Positions 41,101-51,850 of a stretch of 64,000 bases of DNA are shown in pieces (the first letter of the stretch is position 1; each line of letters starts with the position of its first letter). Made by a program: the position numbers and the translations under genes. The notes beneath the pieces were generated by a model. It saw nothing but the letters and a program-made list of their open reading frames with translations. It did no database searches and was not told the origin of the DNA. Source of the DNA: Diplosphaera chodatii (taxonomy: Eukaryota; Chlorophyta; Trebouxiophyceae; Prasiolales; Stichococcaceae); assembly GCA_032358165.1 (NCBI GenBank), contig JAALGY010000010.1, forward strand, positions 310,001-374,000. Reading direction: 5' to 3'.

Positions 41101-42230
41101 CACGGTGTAGCGTTGTGTAATGTAGGGGAGAAGCACATGTCAGTGTGGCTGCTCACCCAGCAGGGGCGCCTCGGGCCCCAGGCTGCCGCCGGCCGCGATG
41201 GAGAAGGAGGAGCACAGGAACATGGACGGCGCCTGCTGGATCGGCACGAAGCCCTGCACGTGCGCAGGGTGCAGCGGTGGGAGGCAGCTCCCTGGGCGGC
41301 TGCGATGTTGTCCGGGCGTCATATCTGCAAGGTGTCCTGACAAGATGTGCAGCAAGTGGCCGGCCTGATCTTTGTTGGCCACCTCACCTTGTGGTGGATG
41401 CACTCCACGGTGTCGGGCAGGTCCCCTGCAGTGATGCAAACAAACAAATATGTCAGGTCTAGCCTGCGAAGGTGTCGACCTGCAGGTATAAGCCATGTTG
41501 CTGATGACAATACGCAGCAGCCGTGCACTGGCAGGCATGGCCAGACCATCCCAGTATATGCTTCTGGCCCCATAATAGCCTCTCAATCATCTGTGACACA
41601 TACCTGGAAAGCCCATGACGGCCTGCACGGTGCCGGCCAGCGTGCCCATGAGCGTCGATGCCGCCACTGTGTACAGCCACCCTGCAGCGGGCAGCTGCAG
41701 CTTTCCAGGTAACTCTTGCCGGCAATCACGTGCAGACGGGTTTGCAGGACGCTGCATGAACAGACAAGTGTCGAATGTTGAGGGTGCATGTTGACTGCCA
41801 TGGACCGCTGTGGCGGCATTTATGTCGCCGCACCTATCTTGCCGGGTGCGGGCCACCAGCTGTGCGCCCTGTGCAACCGCTCCAGGGCAGGCAGCAGCAG
41901 GTTCTCGGGTATCTGGGTCCACATCAGGTCCAGCAGCGCCTCGAACGCGCTGCTGTAGACGAACGCCACACCGCCGCAGATGACGCCGGCGCACAGAGCA
42001 ATGCACAGGTACGTCTCCGACGTCGGAGACTCGCAGGACCTCCTCAGCCTCGCCAGCGAGTCCTGCTGTAGCGATTGCAGCCTGCTCCGCACCCGCTGCA
42101 GCCGCTGTGGAAGCCGTTTCTCGGGTGCATCGGGCTGGCATGCCGAAGCTGCGCCATTCTGTGAGCTCCCAGTGGGGAACGACTGCTGTTCATCGAAGAG
42201 AAGCGGCTGCGATTCGCTCTCGCCCGGCAT
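38177..42230 (-). CDS. CLC: CLC-family chloride channel or anion/proton exchanger
   Basis: Anion channel or exchanger in an internal or plastid membrane. Sixteen minus-strand exons run from 42230-41834 to 38273-38177; nearly all phases were checked. The cytosolic N-terminus (about 60 residues) carries acidic SESQPLLFDEQQSF, a dileucine-type sorting motif. CLC landmarks: GGSLGPEAPLLG (the GxEGP gating region, here GPEAP), GVSLGGSLFALEVLHRTG, GGLLGAAMALFFMQLHKVLK, FAKLVAISITVLAGFRGGFIF followed by P (the GxFxP motif), FLAGTALGRGLAQ, PFVSSVPPVLLSMTLAAGVD and TRTPFATPLILTTLSG. The C-terminus is a short acidic tail with no CBS domains, as in the bacterial-like plant CLC-e/f clade. An in-frame ATG at 42269 could extend the start by 13 residues. 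The donor after GGFIFP (39214 region) is non-standard and that junction is uncertain. Confidence 0.9.
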
Positions 42231-42269
42231 GCTCCGATCGCCGTGACACTGTGTTGGCAAGTGCTGCAC

Positions 42270-42840
42270 CTCGTTAGGGCTTGTTACCGATGCTATAGAA
42301 GGCGACGAATTTGGTGGGCAGTAACCGCGTTACCGACGATCGCCCGGCACGAAGCTCTTCACAACGATGCTTGCCTGTGAACGGGGGCAGTGCGATGGGT
42401 GTGCGCAATTTCACGGCTCTCAGTACCGCCCGATTGCGCTCCAAGACGTGCAGGCCAGTTCGCAGGGTTTTGAAACAATCGTACACACGTGAACAACACC
42501 GTGTACGGTATCCATCGACATGCAGTGTTATTGAGCATTGGGCCAGCTTTCTAAAATAGGTGATTCTCGGTCATCGACAATAGCACATTCGTTGCTAGTG
42601 ACTGATCAATCGGATGGGAACTGCTGTCAAAACACCGACGCTGCTACCGACTTCCAATACTTGGCACCCCTATCTGGGTGTAGACAAGGTGGATACGGAC
42701 GATTTAAGAAGAATAGTACACGGCGTCAGCGTGCAGTCCTGCGATGTGCGGACGGCACCAACGACTGTCGCTGCTTATCAGTGCACATAGGGAGTCCGCC
42801 CTGCATCACCGACTTTGATCCTGAAGGCGCCCCGCACGGC
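42270..42840. other. spacer between CLC 5' end and ABCA 3' end
   Basis: 570 bp that should contain the CLC promoter and the ABCA 3' UTR, both on the minus strand. No gene, clear TATA box or TGTAA seen. Confidence 0.45.
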
Positions 42841-45800
42841 TCACTTCTCACCCTCCGCCCCAATCTGCCGCGCGAACTTGATGAACACCTGCACACAGCA
42901 GAGCGCCAGGGCCCCTGCGTCACCATGCCCTGCTACAAGACATGTGTTTGTGCGCAGGTGACGCCCCAATACGCAGCAGCAGGAAGCAAAACTGCTGTCT
43001 TAGTGAGGGACCCCGAACTCTGACCCCTACCTCCTCGAGGGTGGCGTTGGCCACGCCCCAGTCCAGGAAGTTGAGGCTTCCCTTGGCGCGCTCCATGGCT
43101 GCAAACACCTGCGGCATGCATGACCGAGCGGCTGTGACTCCTATGTCCTATGACAGAAGTGTTCCCCCTGCGCGTGCGTGCAGTTGGCCAGCCCAACCCT
43201 GCCCTAGGTTGGCCCCAACAACACTGTTGTCGAACACTGCATCGACAACCTCCTGACGCCCACACTGGTACAGCCTGAGGAGCACTTCTCCCCTGCAATC
43301 ACCTGAACGATTGCGCACGGACAACTGCATGGCAGGGTTCGGCGGGGGGCGCGCGCCTGGCTGAGGGACACCTCGGAGGTTGGCAAACTCTTATGGGCCT
43401 GGGTTCGGTTCCTAGGGTTCAGGGTGTGGCGCGCCTGGCTGAGGGACACCTCGGAGCTTGGCAAACTCTTATGGGCCTGGGTTTGGTTCCTAGGGTTCAG
43501 GGTGTGGCGCGCCTGGCTGAGGGACACCTCGGAGGTTGGCAAACTCTTATGGGCCTGGGTTCGGTTTCCAGGGTTCAGGGTGTAGCGCACCTGGCTGAGG
43601 GACACCTCGGAGGTGGGCAGCTCGTACTTTTGCGTGCCGCCCAGCGCGTAGGTGCGCCGCGCCCCGGGCGACAGCCGCCGCACCAGCCGGTCGGCCGCCT
43701 CCACCTCCCGCTGCGCCGGCGGCGTGGTGATGGTGAACACCTGCAATGGCGAGTAAAGGGTCCCCCATCTTCCACGGCGACGGACGCTGCACTCACGCTC
43801 AATAGCGGCTGTACCATCCCACCCAGCTCTGTTCAACGGGTACGACCTGGCCGCAATACTGTTCAGTGGTCTGTCAGGCAGGGTGGTTACACACGCAAGG
43901 CTGACTGCGTCCAATGCTGTGCCGAGATCATGCCGAGGCTGTGTTCTCACCAGGTAGCCGCCGTAGCGGGCGGTGATCTCCTTGGGCGCGCCCACGCACA
44001 CCAGCTGCCCGTCCACAAAGATGCCCAGCCGGTCGCACAGCACCTGCACGGCAACAAACGGGTCAGAACGCCATCGATCTGCCGGTTTTGTAATGAGCTG
44101 GCGTAGGTGAAGTCCCTGCAGGCTGGTGTGCCAAAGCACACAGCAGAGACATGTGCAGCTTGTTGTATATGTCAGACCCTGACGCTAAACCCTGCACGGC
44201 CGCGTGTAGTCCGAGTTTATTATTTCTCGTGCGCACCTCTGCCTCCTCCATGTTGTGGGTGGTCAGGATGATGCCCCGCCCGGCGCGCTGCTGCTTGATG
44301 ACGTCCCACAGGTTGCGCCGTGACGCCGGGTCCAGGCCCTGGAGCGAATGGGCACAATGCTGTCAAGCTAACATTCAGCCTGACACAGCAATGAACAGAC
44401 GCATGCATCGTGCTGCCTTGGGCGTGCACCTCCAGTCAGGTGACACGCACGCTCCGTTTGCCAGCTTTCCACAGCAGACACCACGTTTGACCCTGCAGTG
44501 CCTCGAGGTGCCCTACTTTCTGGGCGAGCGATGTCGACCTGCCTTGATCCACGGGCCTATGGCAGGTGTTGTGCGGTCCATACAGGACCTGCCCCACCAT
44601 GACATCGTGCTTGTTCTCACCGTGCTGCACTCGTCGAGGTACACGACGCGCGGGTCGCCGATGAAGCTGATGGCGACGCTGAGGCGGCGCTTCATGCCGC
44701 CGCTGAACTGCTGCACGCGCTTCCCCCGCACCGCCCACAGGTTCACCGCCCGCAGGCCCGCTTCCACCGCTTCCTGCAGCTGCTTCTTCTGCGGTGCAGC
44801 ACAGAGGTCGCTTGCAGCACAGCAGTTCGGGGCATCACGTCGGGGCGTCACCCATGCGAGCGATGCATGCAGTGCCAGTCAAAAGTACGGTTCATGAACC
44901 ACAGTTCATAGGGAAGGTGCTCAAGCAGGGGGGCATCCGATGCAGCATCTGAGTTGGGATCACCTTGAGGCCCTTCAGGCGGCCGTAGAAGGACAGGTGC
45001 TCCGTCGGCGTCAGCTGCTCCCACAGCAGGTCGTGCTGCGCAGCATCGAGGCATGCCAGTCACTGCCAGTAACAGGTTGGCAGGTAGGCCGTGGAGCGCC
45101 ACCAAAGGCGCTCTTTTTAGAGCTTGACATTCCAGCAGTCGCCAGTCGGACAGGCACATTGGCGAATGACATGGCGCTCCCTCGAAGAGAGCTTGTTGCA
45201 GGGGGCACACCTGGGGGCAGACGCCCATGAGGGAGTACACCGCTGCCATGTCGTGCCGGATGTCCAGCCCCTCCACATAGGCAGTGCCTGCGGACCACAG
45301 CTCCCTGTCACACTCCGCCGCTGCCCGGTTAAACCCTCAAACATCTGTTTTGATACTAGCCACAGCAGCAACAGGGAAGTCCACAGGGCACTGACGCAGT
45401 ACCACAAGCAGCAGCAGCAGCACCCGATGCTCGATATAAAAAATTGAGATGTGCGGATCGTCTGTTAGCGCACCTGCTGTGGGCTCCAGGAAGCCGATCA
45501 TCATGTGGATGGCGCTGGTCTTGCCCGCGCCGTTGGGCCCCAGCAGCCCGAACACCTCGCCGCGCCGGATGCCCAGGTCCAGGTTGCGCACCGCCACCTT
45601 GGGGGGGTTGCCGTCCTGCGCGCCACCAAATGAAAAAATAAATTCTAGCTTTTTAGGGCGACCAAGATTTAGATCTGTCTCAGAAGGTTTGTGAGGAAAG
45701 AGGAAACGATTCTGAGCCCATGCCGGTCAGACGGGAGAGCTGGTTGGAGGCAGTTGGGAAGCAGGAAGAGCCAAGGTTCGAACGGTCTTTCTGAACAAGT

Positions 45801-48800
45801 GCACAGGTGGCCTGCCATGCAACAGCCTGTGGTTGCTGTCCTGCAGGTGCCACATCTTGCAGCAGGCAAGTGCGCATGTAGCGTGTGGCAGGCACCTGCG
45901 CTGGGTAGACCTTCCGCAGGTCCCGCACGATGATGGCATCGCCGCTGCCGTCGGTTGGCAGCGCCGCCACCCGCTCCCGCTCGTCCACCACATCGTCGCC
46001 CTCCAGTGCCACCTGCGGCATGGAGGCTGCAACCTTCAGCAAGGAGGCTGAAGAAAGAACATAATGCAGGTTCATGCTGTGATTCTGTGTAATTTCCTCT
46101 GCCAGCAAGAAGCGTCTGGTGCACCCTGCTCAAGTCTAGGATGTCGGTCCCATATACCTGCTGCTGTACACAGTGCATTCACAGCGTGGCGCGTGAAGGT
46201 GTGCAGCGTAGAAACGCACCGCGAGCTCGCCGTCCACGGACTTGCGGGGCTTGGGGCCGGCGGCGGCGACGGCGCCGCTGCGCCGCCGCCGCCGCTTCCG
46301 GCAGCCGTCCAGGAAGAACAGCGGGCTGCGCCGGATGCCCGTGCCTGCCCGTCGACCGGGCAAGTCATCTCTGAGACCCGGGTTTCCGATGGAATGCTGC
46401 CGAAGGCCGGGCGAAGCATCACATACTGGCACTGGCACACCCTTTTCGTCCTCATCCTCGTGGGTCAACAAAGCGGGGGTGCTGCCCACCTGAGGGCAGG
46501 ACCTGCTCCAGGTACCAGGCCAGCATCAGGAACAGCGCCCACTCGATCGCCATGATGCCCAGCGCCACGCTCATCCCTGCGCAGACACGCAACGGCTGCG
46601 ATGGTGCAACCGAGCAGCTCGATCGACATGCACACGATATGTGTTGTGCTGCAGCCTCGCATCGTGTGGACGGTCCACTGGTGCTGGCGCGGCTCACCGT
46701 TGCGACCGTCGTTGATGTTGTCGAACCCGAGGCCCTCGGAGGTCTGCAACAGCACGTGTCAGCCGGGTTTGGGCAGCAGACGGTAGCTAGACTGAGCATC
46801 CAGATGGTCAGCAGCTGACTGAAAGCCGGGGCACATGCTCAGTGCTGGTGATGCGACTAGTTCAGTGCGGCTGTCTCGACCCACCCCGTAGCTGGCGAGG
46901 AAGGCATACTGGGAGAACTCGTACAGGCCACGGTACAGGGCAAAGGAAGGAATGATCTCCAGCACCCAGACCCAGGAGTAGCCGCGCTCTATCAGCTGCT
47001 GGAACAGCAGGTAGCCCAGCAGGCCTGCAAGGGATATGCTGGCGACGGTTGGTTGTGCATTGGCATGCTTGATCAATGGTACAGCAGCAGCTGCGCACAT
47101 GCCCTAGGCAGGCCTAGCACTGCAGCGGCCGTCGCAGCTGTCACCGCAGAGTGCCATGCTTGCAACGCTTTGTCGTGCAATCGCTGTACACACCTGAGCC
47201 GATTGTGTAGATGTAGCCAAAGACTACTGCGTTCTTGACCACCCTGAAGAAAGTCGAGATGACGAAGCCAAAGGCTACCAGGCAGTTGCCCCACACGAAG
47301 TAGAACACCTGTGATGCAGGATGATTGTCAGCTCGAGGCCTTTACACGGAGTTGGTGTCAAGGTCAACAGCACCTGCAATGCTGAACAGACTGATCCATG
47401 GAAGATAGCTGTCAGCACATGGTCGCTGCATTATCGCATCCCGCACAAAGGAGCGGTGTGGTGAAGACTCACGATCTGCAGGCCATAGTCGTTTTTGCGG
47501 AAGAAGCCGATGTTGACCGCGGAGCCGACGGCCAGCAGCACGATCATGTAGCAGCAGTAAAGCAGCATGAACCACACGTATTGCACCTGCCAGGACAGAG
47601 AAGCACAGGTGCGCACAGATGTGATACATGACAGCGCAACGGTTCCAGGCCCCTGTGAAACCCGCAAGCCGAAGCCGCCAACATGCTCCTGTGCGCTGTC
47701 CTGGCCATCGTTCGAGCATGCTGCGACGTCAGCAGCGCATGTGATGTACATTCCATCATAGTTGTTTCGCACCGCAAAGTATGCTCCATCGCCCAGGCCG
47801 TGCATCTTCATCATGATGCGCAGCCTGAGGCAGCAACCACCAGGGTGTTGAGACCGCATGGCAACAGCATGACGCCTTGGAATGTCAGCAGTTGAATGCT
47901 GACTAGATGAGTAGTACTGCAGCAAAACTTGCACTGCCACCGCGCTCCACACACGACACCATAACCATCAGCTATTACCACCAAGGCGAATGGTTTGCAT
48001 GTTGCTGACACGATGTGACTTGAGAAGGTTCAACCCTGACACCCTAAACCCTCAGGTATCCGATTCTCACCCGCGCTCCTTCTCGTACACCATGTTGACC
48101 AGCAGCAGCGGCAGCAGCAGCTGAGTCAGCCATGTGAAGAATACAGGCCCTGCAGCGTATTGTGTGGCGTCATGAAGCTCTCAGAGAACAGCAGCAGCTC
48201 GACGGTTCAGCTGCCGAATGATAGCATGAAGCTGGCAGCGTTCAGCTTGCATTGCACCGCAATGGCAGCAGCCCACCAAGCAGCGAGGCAAAGTCCAGTG
48301 ACAGCTTGGTCTCCGGCTTCGGCATCTCGCTCACGCCCAGCAGATTGACCTCAAATGTGGCTCCCAGCGACCACTTGACGAAGGCGTTGACCGCCATGTT
48401 CAGGCCCTGCAGAGGGTGTGCAACGGCGCTGATCACCAGTGACATGCTGCTGTGGCAATAAGACAGCACATGGCCCGCAGATATTGGCACAGGAGGCAAA
48501 CTGCACCTCTAGCCCCTACATTCAATGTGCACAAACTTGCACAAACTTCCGGTCGCAGCCACAAAACCTGCCTGGTTCATGCGCTGCAGGTATGGTGGCC
48601 CTTGGGTTGCATTCAAGGCATTTGTGTCGTTATACCTGCGCATCCGACCCGACACCATTCAACAGGCGCCCTCTTCACGAAAACAAATACACCAGCAAAC
48701 TGGCATGACAACACCAGCGTATGGCCACTACATGGGGTGGCTAACTTGATATGTTACACACCATGTGTAACATACATATGCTGCATCTTGCTCGAGCATC

Positions 48801-51042
48801 AGCGCACCAGTATGTGAGCGAGAACTGGTCACGAGTGGTGTTGCCAAAATTGTAGGCGGCGATGTACGCGTTCTCAGCAAACGGCGCTGATGCATTGCAC
48901 TGCGCCTGCAGCTTGCAACACCACGCAGCAGGTCAGTCTCTGTGTTGATGACATCGCTGTTGATCACTGGTTGGAACAGACCAATGACACGGCGCTTGAC
49001 AGGCACATAGGGTGGCTTGGCACTGTGCCTGTGCATTGAACAGCAGGCCGCACGTGCTCATGGTACCAAAGCTGCCGCTGCAGCCAGATTGTTTCACCAA
49101 CGGGTGGTATGGCTCAGACGCATTGTGGTTGAGCTGCGCACCTGGTAAAAGCCGCAGTACAGCTGCCGGTTGATGGCAGTGGCGTCATCCAGATACGCCG
49201 CCTGCTGCCCGCTGCACTCCACTTCGGCGCCAAAGCTGATGCCGTTGGCCTCCGAGGTGCCCAGCAGCCGCCCCAGGGCGGCTGTCGAGTTGGCCGCCGC
49301 CGGCGCCGCGCAGCTGGGCACCATGTTGTACACCGGCTGCAGGAAGCAGGTCGTGGGTCAGGCATTAGCCGGAATGACAAGTTCGCCATGCAGTGGCACT
49401 ATCTGCATAGTGTCAGCTACAGTATGTGTCCCCTGATACGTGCCGAGGCGCAGCCAGCCTCGGAGCAGAGCCAATGAGCGCGTTGCGTATGACTCCAGGA
49501 GCTCACCAGGTTCTGCACAAAGGCGGCCTCCAGGTAGGCGCTGCGGTAGTTGTCTGCGGAGGTGCCCAGCATGTAGCCCACCTCGCTGATAGCGTCGCCG
49601 TTGATGACGGTCGGCACCTGCAACATCATGGCGGCACAGCGGGCTGATTCTGGTGCAGTGTCCGCCCAGGAGCATTGCCATATCAAAAGACAGTATAGAA
49701 GCGTTATGCGAGTCAACTTGTTCTGGCTTGGCAATGGCTTACATCTGCCAGGCCAGCTCGGAACAGCGCCGTCGCGTTTGCAACCGCCGCTGTGTCGCTG
49801 AGGTTGGCCGTCTGGAACAGGTTCGCCGCGATAGCACGGGCCGTCTGCGGATCATCAGCCGTGTACAGGTACGCCGCCGCTGGGCGGTACGGCTCTGCCC
49901 GGTACTGCACCTCCGGCACCTGGAGCACACGGCTGACGGCGCTCATCCATTGTCATCCTGCTGAGCTTGGGTGTGAATCGACAGCTCACGTGCAAACAGA
50001 AGACCCAGCAGAGAGTGCTGTGCAGAGATGATGCACCTATGCTCCCCGCAAGCGCTCAGCAAAGTACATGCTGCCATGATGGTCAGGCCGATGCCCGGGG
50101 TGCTGACCTGCAGCAGAGGCGGCCAGGTGGAGGGCGTCTCGATCGCGCAGTACGCCGCGTTCTGCTGGTCGCTGTACCGCACGCCGCAGTTGGACTTGTT
50201 GTACGTCTTGCAGTCGCCGGTGAAGGTGCCCGGGTAGCAGGGCGCCGCCTGCGTCGCGGCGCGGCACACCTGCGGGCACCCCGTAGCGCATCGCCTGAGC
50301 TGACCACAAGTGAGGGGCACGACAAATTATGGTGCGTCACACTGACACACTGCGTAATCCGGCAGCCTGAGCATGTTGCAAGCTGGGAGCGTGGTCCACT
50401 ACTGCGTCAGTGAAGGCGGCAGGGTGGATATGGCACAAGTTCAGGTCAGGCTGCCGAAGAGTGCCTGACCTCGGCTCCATCTGCATCGATGTTGCAGCAG
50501 CGCAGGCACTCGCAGCCGCACTGCAGCGCAAGCATTCAGCAGTCTATCAGTCCAGTGCACGATGCAGCACTAACTTTGCATGATGGCATGACAATAGCTG
50601 GTAGCAGCAGCCAGTTGCAACAGCATCAGCCAGCGTTGCACCCGCGTCTGTGGCGTGTCCAGCGCCGAGTTGACAAGCCGTTGGATGAGGAACAGGATCA
50701 TAATGAACAAGATTGGGGTGACGGTGATGCAGCAATTGCTCCTGCGATTGCGGCGCTGGAATGCTGCGTTCTTGCGCATCAGCGCGCCGGCCTGCGTCCT
50801 GAACGACGCCTGCATGCCGATGCGCAGGCCACTCTGGATGTGCACATGTTGCACCCCGAGGCTTCAATTGGTGACGGACATGCCGCCATGTGGTACATGC
50901 CGAGTCGCAGCACTTGCCACCACCTTGACGCTGCCACCACTTTGACGCTGATCAAGACGCAGGCATGCGAAGGTCTCACCTGATGGCCATGGCGGTCGTC
51001 TGCGGCCGCAGCTACAGCTGGAGGGACTTGGGTGTTGTCCAT
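42841..51042 (-). CDS. ABCA-type half-size ABC transporter (minus-strand member of pair)
   Basis: Lipid-type ABC transporter with one membrane domain followed by one ATPase domain, the plant ABCA2-12 layout. It starts [17 protein letters not shown] (exon 51042-50980), then 50809-50642 with [20 protein letters not shown] and a first membrane helix [20 protein letters not shown] Cys-rich extracytoplasmic loop spans 50520-48800. Further helices lie between 48130 and 46480 ([59 protein letters not shown]). ATPase exons: 45615-45474 (Walker [13 protein letters not shown]), 45287-45211 (MGVCPQ Q-loop), 45035-44964, 44788-44621 (signature [12 protein letters not shown], Walker B VVYLDE), 44338-44237 ([11 protein letters not shown]-loop), 44043-43951, 43740-43591, 43108-43031 and 42888-42841. 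The D-loop region reads ECSTGLDP, with Cys where Pro is usual. Exons in the Cys-rich loop are only partly resolved. Confidence 0.9.
43341..43618 (-). repeat. 78-bp tandem array across an ABCA exon-intron border
   Basis: Units start at 43351, 43429, 43507 and 43585 (period 78 bp, about 3.5 copies, a few mismatches). The 43585 copy includes the real end of exon 43740-43591 (TSEVSLSQ) and its GTGCGC donor. The others lie in the following intron and carry GCGCGC at the donor position. 78 bp is 26 codons, and the array stays open on the minus strand. The unit therefore copies the last ~10 codons of the exon plus ~50 bases of intron. Confidence 0.9.
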
Positions 51043-51850
51043 CTTGGACAGATGGGCTGCCGGTCAGCTGTCCGAACTCATGTATAAATGCCAGATGTTG
51101 ATCACAGCAGATTATACAGCAGCCTCAGCGTCGACTGTCAAGCCCGCAGCGGCTGAGCGCTGATATTGGCCGGGCAATGTCGGCCTGAGTTGCACGTGCC
51201 GGAACTAAGGTGTGAGGGATGTTGCAGTTGCCTGTATACACGAGCTTCAAGTGCCCTGGGGAACGGAAGATGGGGCACACTGCGCGCATTACATTACCAC
51301 AGTCGGTTCTGGGTCGACACATAGGTCTGTTCGTGCTGGTTAAGTCACGGGAAAATTAAGCAACCTCAGCGACAAATTCCCGTTGTCATCTCTGACTAAC
51401 ATCAGCCTAGTTTAGCACTGGAGCTTACTGACAGGTACTTTATAACCTTGTACACCGTGTGAACAATTGCGCATGTGAGAAGCGAGCCGCATCACGATGG
51501 CGTGACACTCGTGCAGGGGGCAGCCGTGCGGATTCCGTTTGCGGCACACGATCGTGTGCGATGTCGGATCACATGCCCGAGTCCAACACCGTGCACCTGC
51601 CTGGTCGGCAGACACCCACCCTGCTCCCTGCTTCGGATCCGAGTGTTCGAATGTAAGCAGTGACGACCACACAGCACGTGCAGACTCCACTGCTAAGCCG
51701 CTGATGGCTGGTCAGTCAGCAACATGATTCAGCCTGCCGTGTAAGCTTGGAAGTTCATCCGCTATCATACCATTGTTAGCTTGGTGAGCAGTCCAGGTGC
51801 AGCTTGCTCCAGCCAAAGTGCAGTTACCAGAGACCTGCTGGGCCTGAAGC
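51043..51850. promoter_or_regulatory. shared upstream region of the two ABCA genes
   Basis: 808 bp between divergent start codons. A TATAAAT occurs at 51083-51089 on the + strand but is ~770 bp from the + strand ATG, so its role is unclear. No other feature seen. Confidence 0.45.

Noticed and set aside
41155..41157. Loss of the gating glutamate in the CLC protein
   Set aside because: At first GSLGP looked like GxEGP without Glu, but aligning GPEAP with GREGP shows the glutamate is kept; only the neighbouring Gly is changed.
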